From NCBI GenBank assembly GCA_965232985.1, contig CBDDRC010000043.1, forward strand, positions 80,363 to 144,362: a DNA stretch of 64,000 bases, given 5' to 3'. Shown piece by piece: positions 54,408 to 63,951 of this stretch (within the stretch, counting starts at the first letter, position 1; each line of letters begins with the position of its first letter). Both the position numbers and the translations under genes were made by a program. Origin of the DNA: JADFDG01 sp965232985. GTDB taxonomy: Bacteria > Pseudomonadota > Gammaproteobacteria > Pseudomonadales > JADFDG01. Below the pieces are notes generated by a model, which was not told the DNA's origin, did no database searches, and worked only from the letters and a program-made list of their open reading frames with translations.

Positions 54408-55114
54408 GCAGTCGCGAGCCCGACGGGAAAGCCACGTTACGCGGCGATTCTTCCCTGCGCGACAGCGCCACTGCCGGCCGCCTGCTGGCGCCCGTCTTCG
54501 GTTTGCTCGAACGGGCGATCAATGACGCGCTGCGCTACGATCCGGCAACGCGGCAACGGCTCGCTGCGCACCAGGGCCGTGTGCTCGGCATCGAGTGTCG
54601 GCAGCCACCGGTGAATGCGTATTTTCTGCTCACCATCGATGGCGTCGAGATATACGACAGTTGCGAGACCGTCGTCGATGCCACGATTCGCGCCGGCGCC
54701 ATCGGCCTGCTGCGTCAACTCGTCGCCGAGCGACCGGACATTGTGCCGGCCGGCGGCGAAGTGCAGGTGGCCGGTGACGCGCAGTTCGTGCAGGAACTCG
54801 TGCGGATCGCCCGCGATATCGACATCGACTGGGAAGAACCACTGGCACGCATCGTCGGCGACATCGCCGCCCGCCAGGTTGGCGATCTGCTGCGTGGTGC
54901 TGCCTTGTTTCTCAAGCGCGCGACGACCAGCCTGCGGCGCGATGGCGAGGATTTCGTTCGCCATGAACTGGCGCTGTTCCCGTCGAAACACGGCATGCGC
55001 GAATTCCTGCGCGATGTCGATGAGCTGCGCCTCGACACCGACCGCGTTGCCGCGCGAGTCGCCGCGTTGCAGGCCCGCCTCGATCGCCTGACCGGCCCGC
55101 AGTCACAGAGCTGA
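54404..55114 (+). CDS. ubiJ: Ubiquinone biosynthesis accessory factor UbiJ
   Basis: A 236-residue protein with an SCP2 lipid-binding domain (about residues 35-130, FLLTIDGVEIYDSCETVVDATIRAGAIGLL) and a C-terminal coiled coil (FLRDVDELRLDTDRVAARVAALQARLDRL). It is part of the cytosolic Ubi complex that holds hydrophobic intermediates. GTG 54404 overlaps the ubiE stop (GTGA). Identification relies on domain order plus position. Confidence 0.88.
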   Translation: MSSREPDGKATLRGDSSLRDSATAGRLLAPVFGLLERAINDALRYDPATRQRLAAHQGRVLGIECRQPPVNAYFLLTIDGVEIYDSCETVVDATIRAGAIGLLRQLVAERPDIVPAGGEVQVAGDAQFVQELVRIARDIDIDWEEPLARIVGDIAARQVGDLLRGAALFLKRATTSLRRDGEDFVRHELALFPSKHGMREFLRDVDELRLDTDRVAARVAALQARLDRLTGPQSQS

Positions 55115-55118
55115 GCCG

Positions 55119-56735
55119 ATGAGCAACGCCGGGCGCATTCTGCAAGTTCTCAACACCGTTGCCCGCTATCGTTTGTTGGCACTGCTGCCTGGCCATCCGC
55201 TGGTCTGGCCGGCGCGGGCGCTGCTGTGGCTGTTCCCGGCGCGCTGGCTGCCGGCGCCGATGGCGCCGGAGGCCGCGCGCCTGCGTCTGGCGCTCGAAGA
55301 ACTCGGGCCGATTTTCATCAAGCTCGGCCAGCTGTTGGCGACGCGCCGCGATTTGTTCGACGATGCCGTCTGCGACGAGCTGGCGAAGCTGCAGGACCAG
55401 GTGGCGCCATTTCCCGACAGCATCGCGCACGCGATGATCGCCCGCGCCCTCGGCACACCGGTGCCCGAAGCGTTTACCCGCATTGAGGCAACGCCGCTCG
55501 CCGCCGCATCGGTGGCACAGGTCTATGCGGCACAACTTGTCGACGGCACCGACGTCGTCATCAAGCTGCTGCGCCCGGGTATCGCCGCCGCCATCGAAGC
55601 CGATCTCTCGGTAATGCGCATGCTCGCCGGCGTGCTGGAAAGCACGTGGCCCGAGGCACGCCTGTTTCGGCCAGCGCATATCGTCGCCCAATATGCCGAT
55701 ACCATCCACGCCGAGATCGATCTGCGCCGCGAAGCGCAAAACAGCGAGCGCATGCGCCTGGCCTTCGAGCGCTCGCCGTTGCTGTATGTCCCGCGCATGC
55801 ACATGCATCTGGTGCGCGAAACGATGCTGGTGATGGACCGTATGCACGGCATACCGGTAACCGACACCGCTGCCATCGATGCACTCGGCATCGACCGCCG
55901 GCTGCTGGCCACACGTGGCGTCGAGATTTTTTTCACTCAAGTTTTTCGCGACAATTTCTTCCACGCCGACATGCATCCGGGCAACATTTTTGTGTCGCGC
56001 GAACATCCGCAGTCGCCACAGTACATTGCCATCGACTGCGCGATTGCCGGCAGCCTGACGCGCGACGACCAGTTGCTGCTTGCCCGTCTCACGCTCGCCC
56101 TGATGCAACGCGACTGGCGGCGCCTCGTGCGTCTGGTCGACGACAACGGTTGGCTACCAGCCGGTACCGACCTTGACGGGTTTTGTCGCGAAGTCGAGGC
56201 AATTACCGGGCCGGTCATGGACCGGCCCATTGCCGAAGTGGCGTTCGCACCCACCGTGCTGAAACTGTTCGCGCTGGCGCGGCGCCATCACGTCACTGCC
56301 CCGGTGCAGTTCATGCTGCTGATCAAAACGCTGGTGCACATTGAAGGGCTCGGCCGACGCCTTTATCCGCAACTCGACATCTGGGGTATCGGCCGGCCGC
56401 TGCTTGAAGAATGGTTGTACGCACAGTTCAGCCCGCCGGCCATCGCGAAGGAACTCGCGCGCGCTGTGCCCGACTGGCTGGCGGGCCTGCCGGATCTGCC
56501 CCGTCACCTCGACGACGCCTTCCGCGCCCTGCGCAACACCGAGCGGCGTGCAGCAGCCGCCCGCGACGAAATGATTGCCCGCGAGCAGCGTCTGCTGCGT
56601 ATCGTGGTAATGACCGGCACCGGCAGCGCGCTGCTGCTGGCCGGCGTGCTGCTGGTCGGCATTGCCTTGCACCCGGCGGGTCCCTGGCTGGCCGGTGCCG
56701 GCGTTGTCCTGCTGGCGTCAGCATTGCGTCACTGA
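55119..56735 (+). CDS. ubiB: Ubiquinone biosynthesis kinase-like protein UbiB
   Basis: A 538-residue ABC1/UbiB protein. The KxGQ motif is FIKLGQLLATRRDLF, the alanine-rich loop is PLAAASVAQVYAAQL, the catalytic-like HADMHPGN and DCAIAGSLT follow, and two C-terminal membrane spans (about 490-535) anchor it. It is an atypical ATPase needed for ubiquinone assembly. Starts 4 bases after ubiJ. Confidence 0.96.
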   Translation: MSNAGRILQVLNTVARYRLLALLPGHPLVWPARALLWLFPARWLPAPMAPEAARLRLALEELGPIFIKLGQLLATRRDLFDDAVCDELAKLQDQVAPFPDSIAHAMIARALGTPVPEAFTRIEATPLAAASVAQVYAAQLVDGTDVVIKLLRPGIAAAIEADLSVMRMLAGVLESTWPEARLFRPAHIVAQYADTIHAEIDLRREAQNSERMRLAFERSPLLYVPRMHMHLVRETMLVMDRMHGIPVTDTAAIDALGIDRRLLATRGVEIFFTQVFRDNFFHADMHPGNIFVSREHPQSPQYIAIDCAIAGSLTRDDQLLLARLTLALMQRDWRRLVRLVDDNGWLPAGTDLDGFCREVEAITGPVMDRPIAEVAFAPTVLKLFALARRHHVTAPVQFMLLIKTLVHIEGLGRRLYPQLDIWGIGRPLLEEWLYAQFSPPAIAKELARAVPDWLAGLPDLPRHLDDAFRALRNTERRAAAARDEMIAREQRLLRIVVMTGTGSALLLAGVLLVGIALHPAGPWLAGAGVVLLASALRH

Positions 56736-56812
56736 TCTGCAAGTATTTCGTCATCTTTGGCCCCTACCGTGGCTGTGCTTCCCATTCCCGCCATCTTCAC
56801 GGGTGCACAGCC

Positions 56813-59044
56813 ATGGCAAACCAAGCGCAGAATAATGACGTCGATTTCGACGCCGATATCATTACCAACGAATCGCACAACGATTACCTCGGCGAATGGG
56901 TGGAAACGCGTGTCTCACGCCGCCAGGTCCTCGGTGGCGGCCTGGGCGCCGGCGCCGCCATGATGCTGGGCAGCTTCGCCCTCGCCGGTTGCGATGACGA
57001 CGATCCGGCACCGGCGGCTGGCGCGCCGGCGCTCGGCTTCACCGCCGTCGCCAAAAGCCTCGACGACATCGTCTATGTGCCGGCAGGCTACTCCTTCTCC
57101 GTGCTGTATGCGCTCGGCGATCCGATCGACGGCAGCACGGCAGCCTGGACAGATGCCGGCACCGAGAGCGGCAATTCTTATCGGCAACGCGCCGGCGACC
57201 ACCACGACGGCATGGCGTACTTCGGGCTCGGCGATGATGGCCGCGATGACGACAACAGTGATCGCGGCATCCTCTGCATCAACCACGAGAACATCACCCA
57301 GGTTTACCTGCACGCAAGCGGCTCGACCTTCGCTGCCGATGCCGTCCGCAACACCAATGAAGCCACGCGTGAACTGTATGCGCACGGCATCAGCGTGATC
57401 GAAATCGAAAAGGACAGTAACGGCGTTTTTCAACTAATCGCAGGTTCTGCCTACAACCATCGCATCACGCCAACCACGGCAATGGAATTCAGCGGCCCGG
57501 CGGCCGGATCACGCTTTCTGGTCACCCCATACGACAGCACCGGTTACAGCGGCCGTGGCACCATCAACAACTGCGCCAACGGCCAGACTCCGTGGGGCAC
57601 CTACATGACCTGCGAGGAAAACTGGGCGTTCTACTTCCAGCGCGACAACGACACCGCCGAACGCACCGAGGACGATGACCTGCTGCTGCGCCGCTATGGC
57701 ATCAAAACCGGCAACACCGGCAGCTACAAGTGGTCAACGGTAGCCAGCGGTGACGATCCGGACAAAATTTTCGCGCGCTGGAATGCTACTGCCGCGAACG
57801 GCAATGCCGACGATGGCTCGGAAGACTTCCGCAACGAACCAAACACCTTCGGCTGGGTGGTGGAAATCGACCCGTTCAATCCGGACGCCACGCCGAAGAA
57901 ACGTACGGCTCTGGGTCGCGGCGGCCACGAGGGCGCCGTCTTTGCGCCGGCAACAAGCGGCAAGCCGATTGTCATTTACATGGGCGACGATGCGCGCTTT
58001 GAGTACCTGTACAAATTCGTCTCTGCCGAAAACTGGAACCCGGACGACGCCGCTGCCGGCCTTACGGCCGGCGACAAGTACCTCGACGCGGGCACGCTGT
58101 ATGTCGCGAAGTTCGCCGCCAACGGCAGCGGCCAGTGGCTCGAACTGACACACCTGAAAAATGGCCTCACCGGCGACAATGCCGTGTTCGCATTCACCTC
58201 GCAGGCGGCAGTGGTCGTTGCGGCGCGTCTCGCCGCCGATGTCGTCGGTGCCACCAAAATGGATCGCCCGGAGTGGACGGCGGTAAACCCGCGCAACGGC
58301 GAGGTCTACATGACCCTCACCAACAACAGCCGGCGCGGCGACGGCAGCGTATCGAGCGAATGGGCCGAACAGGCAGCCGGCGCCGACATCGCCGTCGATG
58401 CCGCCAATCCGCGCTCGTACGACTCCGCGTCCGGTTCGTTCTCGTCCAGTCTCAACGGCAACGTGCACGGCCACATTATTCGCTGGCAAGAGGCAGGCGG
58501 CGTCCAGTCGGCGACAACATTCACCTGGGACATCTACCTGTTCGGTGCGCCAGCCAACACGCAGAAATCCGGGGTGTTCGCCGGCACCAACCTCTCGTTG
58601 CTCGATGACAGCAACGACCTGTCGAGTCCGGATGGCCTCTGGTTCGATGCGCGCGGCATGTTGTGGATCCAGACTGACGACGGCGCCTATACCGACACCA
58701 CCAACTGCATGATGCTGGCCGCTGTCCCGGGCAAGGCGGGCGACGGCGCCACCTACGACGTGCCGAAAATCTCCGGCACGCAAAAAACCTATGTCGGCGA
58801 GGCACCGGGCAGCAATCTGCGCCGATTTCTCGTGGGTCCGAAGGGATGCGAAATCACCGGCGTGTGCATGACCCCGGACTACAAGAGCCTGTTCGTCAAC
58901 ATCCAGCACCCGGGCGAGGACGGCGACCTTGCCGCCTTCCAGAGCCACTGGCCGGATATCGAGAACAATCCCGCCAGCACTGCCCGCCCGCGCTCGGCTA
59001 CCCTCGTGATCCGCCGTGACGATGGTGGCCAGATCGGCGTCTGA
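56813..59044 (+). CDS. phoX: PhoX-family phosphatase, Tat-exported
   Basis: A 743-residue DUF839/PhoX protein. A long n-region leads to the twin-arginine motif S-R-R-Q-V-L-G (35-41), a weakly hydrophobic stretch and an LAGC lipobox (Cys60), so it may be a Tat-exported lipoprotein. The mature part contains NHENIT, TPWGTYMTCEENW, GHEGAVFAP and PDGLWFDARGMLWIQTDDG, typical of the calcium/iron alkaline phosphatase PhoX. It lies between ubiB and hisE, close to tatABC. Start 56813 avoids overlap with ubiB. Confidence 0.88.
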   Translation: MANQAQNNDVDFDADIITNESHNDYLGEWVETRVSRRQVLGGGLGAGAAMMLGSFALAGCDDDDPAPAAGAPALGFTAVAKSLDDIVYVPAGYSFSVLYALGDPIDGSTAAWTDAGTESGNSYRQRAGDHHDGMAYFGLGDDGRDDDNSDRGILCINHENITQVYLHASGSTFAADAVRNTNEATRELYAHGISVIEIEKDSNGVFQLIAGSAYNHRITPTTAMEFSGPAAGSRFLVTPYDSTGYSGRGTINNCANGQTPWGTYMTCEENWAFYFQRDNDTAERTEDDDLLLRRYGIKTGNTGSYKWSTVASGDDPDKIFARWNATAANGNADDGSEDFRNEPNTFGWVVEIDPFNPDATPKKRTALGRGGHEGAVFAPATSGKPIVIYMGDDARFEYLYKFVSAENWNPDDAAAGLTAGDKYLDAGTLYVAKFAANGSGQWLELTHLKNGLTGDNAVFAFTSQAAVVVAARLAADVVGATKMDRPEWTAVNPRNGEVYMTLTNNSRRGDGSVSSEWAEQAAGADIAVDAANPRSYDSASGSFSSSLNGNVHGHIIRWQEAGGVQSATTFTWDIYLFGAPANTQKSGVFAGTNLSLLDDSNDLSSPDGLWFDARGMLWIQTDDGAYTDTTNCMMLAAVPGKAGDGATYDVPKISGTQKTYVGEAPGSNLRRFLVGPKGCEITGVCMTPDYKSLFVNIQHPGEDGDLAAFQSHWPDIENNPASTARPRSATLVIRRDDGGQIGV

Positions 59045-59175
59045 CGGCCAAAAACAGTGGTGGGGGCTTAAGGAAAGGGTCGGTTCGCCGGCACTTTTCC
59101 TGACCCGGCGCGCAACGGCCACGCGGCCAGTGCGGTATCCTTGTGGCTCGCCACCCGGATTGCGTGCCGCCCGCC

Positions 59176-59505
59176 ATGACCGACATTCTCGACGCCCTCT
59201 ACCAGACCATCGAACAGCGTAAACACGCTGACGCCGGCACGTCGTATGTCGCGCAACTGCATCGTCAGGGCATCAACCAGATACTGAAAAAAGTCGGCGA
59301 AGAATGTGCCGAGACGCTGATCGCTGCGAAGGACGCCGCCGTCACCGGCAATACTCACGATGTCGTCAAGGAAACCGCCGACTTGTGGTTTCACTCTTTG
59401 GTGATGCTCTCGCATCTGGGCGTCAGTCACCGCAATGTACTCGCCGAACTGGAGCGTCGTTTTGATCTCTCCGGCCTTGCCGAAAAAGCCGGCCGCAAGT
59501 CTTGA
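59176..59505 (+). CDS. hisE: Phosphoribosyl-ATP pyrophosphatase
   Basis: A 109-residue MazG-fold enzyme: MTDILDALYQTIEQRKHAD, KKVGEECAETLIAAKD (metal-binding Glu residues) and ETADLWFHSLVML. It hydrolyses PR-ATP in histidine synthesis. ATG 59176 matches the family; a GTG at 59143 would add 11 residues. The partner hisI, usually just upstream, is absent here. Confidence 0.95.
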   Translation: MTDILDALYQTIEQRKHADAGTSYVAQLHRQGINQILKKVGEECAETLIAAKDAAVTGNTHDVVKETADLWFHSLVMLSHLGVSHRNVLAELERRFDLSGLAEKAGRKS

Positions 59506-59543
59506 TCGTACCGTCAGACACATCATTTCAGGAGCAACGCACC

Positions 59544-59795
59544 ATGATCAGTACCGGCCAGATTATTGTCATTCTTATCGTCGTCCTGTTGCTGTTCGGC
59601 ACCAAGCGCCTGCGCAACATCGGGGGTGATCTCGGCGCCGCCATCAAGGGCTTCAAGAAGTCGATGAGCGACGGCGAAAACGAGGCTCAGCAGCCACCGG
59701 CGCAACCACCGAACCCGCAAATTGCCCAGCCGCAGCAACCGGGCAAGCAGGTGATCGACCAGTCAGCGCAAAAGCAGGACGACCACAAGTCCTGA
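59544..59795 (+). CDS. tatA: Twin-arginine translocase subunit TatA
   Basis: An 83-residue protein: one N-terminal membrane span (TGQIIVILIVVLLLFGTKRLRNIGGDLG), an amphipathic helix (AAIKGFKKSM) and an acidic/Gln-Pro tail. It forms the Tat channel with TatBC. AGGAG precedes ATG 59544. Confidence 0.95.
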   Translation: MISTGQIIVILIVVLLLFGTKRLRNIGGDLGAAIKGFKKSMSDGENEAQQPPAQPPNPQIAQPQQPGKQVIDQSAQKQDDHKS

Positions 59796-59814
59796 ATAAC
59801 TGCACCGCATCGCC

Positions 59815-60243
59815 ATGTTCGATATCAGCTTCGGCGAACTGCTTGTTTGCGCGATCATCGCGCTGCTGGTGCTCGGCCCCGAACGCCTGCCTGGTGCAGC
59901 GCGCACCCTCGGCCGCTGGGTCGGCCGTGCCCGCCACACCGTAAATCACTTCACTGACCAGATTGATCGCGAAATCCGCGCCGAGGATCTCAAGCGGCGT
60001 ATCGAGGACGAGATGAAGAAGGCTGGCGTCGATGACATCAACCGGCAGGTCAGTGAAGCGTTGCACGCACCACTACCATTGATAGGCCCGGATCACCGAC
60101 CCGATCCGGGCAACAACAGGATCGCGCCGCCGGCCACTGCTCCTGATATCGTTCCCGCGCCGCTACATAACGCTACGCCTGGCACCGATCCCGAGCCAAC
60201 GGCAACACAAACAACTCTTGCTGTCGGCGACAAGGCGCCATGA
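59815..60243 (+). CDS. tatB: Twin-arginine translocase subunit TatB
   Basis: A 142-residue protein starting MFDISFGELLVCAIIALLVLGPERLP, the TatB signature (Glu8, LGPERLP), then a long amphipathic helix and Pro-rich tail. It receives the Tat signal peptide with TatC. Overlaps tatC by 4 bases. Confidence 0.96.
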   Translation: MFDISFGELLVCAIIALLVLGPERLPGAARTLGRWVGRARHTVNHFTDQIDREIRAEDLKRRIEDEMKKAGVDDINRQVSEALHAPLPLIGPDHRPDPGNNRIAPPATAPDIVPAPLHNATPGTDPEPTATQTTLAVGDKAP

Positions 60244-61007
60244 GCAAACGGTTGTCGGAGCCTCCCCGCGAACAGACGCTGATTGAGCACCTGCTCGAAT
60301 TGCGCAACCGCTTGCTGCGCACCGTCATCGTGGTGCTGGTTCTGTTCCTGGCGCTGCTGCCATTCGCCAACGAAATCTATCAACTGCTGGCCAGACCCCT
60401 GCTCGACGTAATGCCCAATGGCACATCCATGATTGCCACCCAGGTCGCAAGCGCGTTCATTGTGCCGATGAAGCTCACCGGCTGGGTCGCGTTGTTCATT
60501 GCGATCCCCTATGTGCTGTACCAGGCCTGGGGGTTCATTGCCCCGGGCCTTTATCAACACGAGAAACGTCTTGCGGCACCCATCCTCATCTCCAGCGTGC
60601 TGCTGTTCTACGCCGGCATGGCGTTTGCCTACTTCCTGGTTTTCCCGCTGGTATTTTCCTTCATCACCGCAACGGCGCCGGTCGGCGTGCAGGTCATGAC
60701 GGACATCGACGCCTATATGTCGTTCGCACTCACCACCTTCCTTGCCTTTGGTATCGCCTTCGAGACCCCGGTGGTGGTCACGCTGCTGGTGGTCACCGGC
60801 ATCACCAGCACCCAGGCCATGGTCACCGCGCGACCCTATGTCATCGTCGCCGCGTTCGTCGCCGCCATGGTGCTGACGCCGCCTGACGTGTTGTCGCAAT
60901 TTCTCATGGCGATACCCATGTGCCTGCTGTTCGAGCTCGGACTGCTTATAGGCAAAATGATCGAGAAGCGACGCGCGGCCACCCAAGTCGACGCCCCCCA
61001 CACTTAA
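60240..61007 (+). CDS. tatC: Twin-arginine translocase subunit TatC
   Basis: A 255-residue six-span membrane protein with LIEHLLELRNRLLR, the YQAWGFIAPGLYQHEKR signature loop and VTPPDV-type final loop (VLTPPDVLSQFLMAIPMCLLFELG). It recognises twin-arginine signals. Start overlaps the tatB stop (ATGA). Confidence 0.97.
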   Translation: MSKRLSEPPREQTLIEHLLELRNRLLRTVIVVLVLFLALLPFANEIYQLLARPLLDVMPNGTSMIATQVASAFIVPMKLTGWVALFIAIPYVLYQAWGFIAPGLYQHEKRLAAPILISSVLLFYAGMAFAYFLVFPLVFSFITATAPVGVQVMTDIDAYMSFALTTFLAFGIAFETPVVVTLLVVTGITSTQAMVTARPYVIVAAFVAAMVLTPPDVLSQFLMAIPMCLLFELGLLIGKMIEKRRAATQVDAPHT

Positions 61008-61173
61008 TGTTTCTCCTGCGGAAGATGCCTTAACTGCTTGAAAGATTGTTTTTTTTACCCAACCGGGTATCTTTGCCTGTAGCCGGGCGAAGAATGAACG
61101 CTTCCGGGCGCGCTTATGATGTCGGCGAGAACAACAAGACCGGCCCCAGGGTCCGGATTGACGGAGAGCACTT

Positions 61174-63780
61174 ATGACCAAGTTCCTTGCGCGTGGCCTG
61201 ATGATGGTGCTGGCGGCGCTGATGCTGGCCTCCTGCGGCGGCGGCGGTGATGACGCGGTCGCTCTGCCGGGCATTTCCAGCTACACGCTGACCGTTGCGA
61301 CTGTCGACGCGAGCACCGGCACGCCGGTGACACAGACTTCTGCCGCTGCGCCGCTGCGCATCGTCGCAACGCTGTTGGCGCCCACAACCGGTGCCCCGGT
61401 CCCGGGAGCCACCATCCAATTTGGCGCGACGGTTGGCCGGCTGGCCGGCGGCTCGGCGCAAACTGACGGCGCCGGTGTCGCGTCGGTCGTTCTGAATGCT
61501 GGCTCAACGGGCCCAGCGGCAGGCACCGTCACCATCCTCTTTACAGATCCGGCCGGCAACGTCGCGACCGCGGCGCAAGCCGTTACCACCACGGGTGATG
61601 AGTCCACCGGCACGGGCGGCACGGGCGGCACGGGCGGCACCCCAACGACTGCCGGCCTCAGCATAACGCTGGTAGCCCGCGACGGTGCCGGAAACGCCAT
61701 CAGCACTACGAACCCGGTGACGTCCCTCAACCCTGGGCGGTTGATCGCCACCGTGACCCTGGATGGCGCACCGGTGAATCTGGCGCTGGTCACGTTCACC
61801 TCCCCGACTGTCGCCGAACTTTCCCAGGCAACAACAGCAACAACAGCTGCCGGCGTGGCCGAAGTATCGTTAACGCCACTGAGCAGCGGGGCGGGCCTTA
61901 CCACGGCGACGGTGGACTACCTCGGCCAAACGGCTACAAGCAGCGTTGTGATCGTGACCTCGGTGACAGCAACGGCACCTGTCGTTCTCCAGCTTGGCAG
62001 CTTCAATGGCGCCACATTCTCCAATGCTGTACTGAAAGCCAGCGCCACGGCGGCGATCCAGGCCGGTAGCACTATCACCGTCAGCGCCGATGTCGTGGAC
62101 GCGGGTACGGGCCTTGCGTACACCACGCCGATACCCGTTGCCTTTACGTCCGACTGCGCCAGCCTGGCGACGCCCACTGCCATCATTGACGCCACCGGCA
62201 CCACCGTTGCGGGCCACACGGACATTACCTATCGCCCTAACGGCTGCGTGGGTACGGACATAATTCGCGCGACCATTACCAATGGCGCATCAACGCTAAG
62301 TGCGCAAGTGACAGTCTCGATTGCCGCCGCTACCGTGGGCCAGATTGCCTTCATTTCGGCAACGCCGGATGTAATCGCCCTTGAGGGCACCGGCGGCTTT
62401 GGCCGGCTGACGCGTTCGGAAGTGAAGTTCCGTGTGCTGGGTAACGACGGCACGCCCATCAGCAATCAACTCGTTTGTTTTGGATTGTCCACCTCCGTCG
62501 GCGGCCTGACAGTCAACGCGAGCTCCCCATCGGATTCCGCTGGCGATGTGATTGCCGTGGTGCAGGCCGGTTCGGTGCCGACTTCGGTGCGCGTTAACGC
62601 GGTAGTCGATTATGACAACGATGCGAACTGCGCCACGGTACCCAGCCCGGCCAAGTCGGCAGTGTCTGATGTACTGGTAGTGAGCACCGGCTTGCCGCAT
62701 CAAGACAGTTTCTCGCTGTCGATCGGTACGTTTAACCCACAGGCCGGCGATTACGACGGTGTCACTGTTCCGGTATTTATCTATGCGGCAGATCACTTCA
62801 GCAACCCCGTGCCGGATGGCACGGCCGTGACTTTCTGGTCAGAACTCGGTTCGATCGAACCGTCCTGCACCACCGTCAACGGCACCTGCTCAGTCAACTG
62901 GCGCAGCCAAGACCTGCGCGGCAATGCCGATGCCCGCGCCCCGGGCGCGACCCCTGCCGGAAATGGCCTGTCCACACATGACCGCCTGAATCGCTCAACC
63001 ATTGTTGCCTATGCCGTGGGCGAGGAATCTTTTCAAGATATCAACGGTAATGGCCGCTATGACGTGGGCGAGACCTACACCGATCTGGCAGAGACAGTGA
63101 AGGATAGTAATTACAATGGAGTGCGCGACACGCCAGCCCAGGTCGGGACAACATTCGCGTCGCAGTTCAAGGACGAAGAGTTCGTGGACTTCGATCAGAA
63201 TTCAGCATTTGACGCCGCCAACGGCCGTTTCGATGGCGTGTTGTGTGCGACGGGGACGGCGTCTACGGCCTGTTCCGGTGACGCCACGGTCAACGTGCGC
63301 GACTCGGCCCTGCTCGTGATGTCCACGGATGCCGCCAGGATCTACATCGTCCACCCGAATGTGGATTTATCAGCGATCGACTACACACGCGACACAACTT
63401 CAGCCGCCCTGAACGGCATTATCAGCGGCATGATTCAACCACCGGTGGATGCGTTCTACACGCAGAGTGGGCAAGAGATATCCGGTGTTGTGGTTCATGA
63501 TGGCAGCGCGCGATCTGTCGGCGTCATTGTCACGGATGCTTACGGCAATGCGCCGCCAAAGGGGACGACCGTAAAAGCAGAAGTGAACCCATCCGGCGTG
63601 GCGGAAATTGTCGGGGCGGCTACCGCCACGGTGGGCTCGCAAACTGAATACTTCGCCACAAGCTTCCTGGTGGCACGCCCTACAACGTTCCTCATTGCCG
63701 ATGGCTCCCTGATCATCACCGTCACCCCTCCCAACGGTAATGCGCAGACAACGAGCATTACGATCGACGGCACACCTTGA
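61174..63780 (+). CDS. Large lipoprotein with bacterial Ig-like (Big_1) repeats
   Basis: An 868-residue surface or periplasmic lipoprotein: LASC lipobox (Cys21), then Ig-like repeats of the invasin/Big_1 type (VPGATIQFGATVGRLAGGSAQTDGAGVASVVLNAG; further copies near residues 180-260 and 420-500; a last one near 780-860). A Thr-Gly linker lies near residues 145-157. Asp/Asn-rich loops DINGNGRYDVGE and DSNYNGVRDT resemble calcium-binding loops. Probably an adhesin or structural surface protein; partner unknown. Confidence 0.8.
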   Translation: MTKFLARGLMMVLAALMLASCGGGGDDAVALPGISSYTLTVATVDASTGTPVTQTSAAAPLRIVATLLAPTTGAPVPGATIQFGATVGRLAGGSAQTDGAGVASVVLNAGSTGPAAGTVTILFTDPAGNVATAAQAVTTTGDESTGTGGTGGTGGTPTTAGLSITLVARDGAGNAISTTNPVTSLNPGRLIATVTLDGAPVNLALVTFTSPTVAELSQATTATTAAGVAEVSLTPLSSGAGLTTATVDYLGQTATSSVVIVTSVTATAPVVLQLGSFNGATFSNAVLKASATAAIQAGSTITVSADVVDAGTGLAYTTPIPVAFTSDCASLATPTAIIDATGTTVAGHTDITYRPNGCVGTDIIRATITNGASTLSAQVTVSIAAATVGQIAFISATPDVIALEGTGGFGRLTRSEVKFRVLGNDGTPISNQLVCFGLSTSVGGLTVNASSPSDSAGDVIAVVQAGSVPTSVRVNAVVDYDNDANCATVPSPAKSAVSDVLVVSTGLPHQDSFSLSIGTFNPQAGDYDGVTVPVFIYAADHFSNPVPDGTAVTFWSELGSIEPSCTTVNGTCSVNWRSQDLRGNADARAPGATPAGNGLSTHDRLNRSTIVAYAVGEESFQDINGNGRYDVGETYTDLAETVKDSNYNGVRDTPAQVGTTFASQFKDEEFVDFDQNSAFDAANGRFDGVLCATGTASTACSGDATVNVRDSALLVMSTDAARIYIVHPNVDLSAIDYTRDTTSAALNGIISGMIQPPVDAFYTQSGQEISGVVVHDGSARSVGVIVTDAYGNAPPKGTTVKAEVNPSGVAEIVGAATATVGSQTEYFATSFLVARPTTFLIADGSLIITVTPPNGNAQTTSITIDGTP
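61609..61640 (+). repeat. 9-bp tandem repeat in lipoprotein gene
   Basis: GGCACGGGC repeated three times plus a partial copy, coding Gly-Thr-Gly linker residues. In-frame units of 9 bases could vary in number without breaking the gene. Confidence 0.7.
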
Positions 63781-63807
63781 TCATCTTGATCGTCGGCTTG
63801 GCTCATG

Positions 63808-63836
63808 CAGGTGTGTAGCGATACTGCGCACACCTG
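63808..63836 (+). terminator. Possible terminator hairpin after the Ig-like lipoprotein gene
   Basis: Perfect 8-bp arms CAGGTGTG and CACACCTG around a 13-base loop, 28 bases after the stop. No T-run follows, so termination is uncertain. The rest of 63781-63951 shows no gene. Confidence 0.35.
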
Positions 63837-63951
63837 TTGGGGATGGGGGTATCGGCAGCACACTGTTTCAGCTTGCCAACTTCCAAATCCGATACGATGA
63901 AGTAAATGCAGTTGGCGTCATGCTGTGCGCACAAAAAAGCCAACCATTCTC

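Noticed and set aside
56736..56812. A Pho box upstream of phoX
   Set aside because: Only one half-site-like CGTCAT is present; the tandem CTGTCAT repeat needed for PhoB is not there.
61040..61085. A terminator after tatC around a run of eight T
   Set aside because: The T-run comes before, not after, the short TACCC-AACC-GGGTA stem, so it does not fit a plus-strand terminator, and no minus-strand gene ends there.
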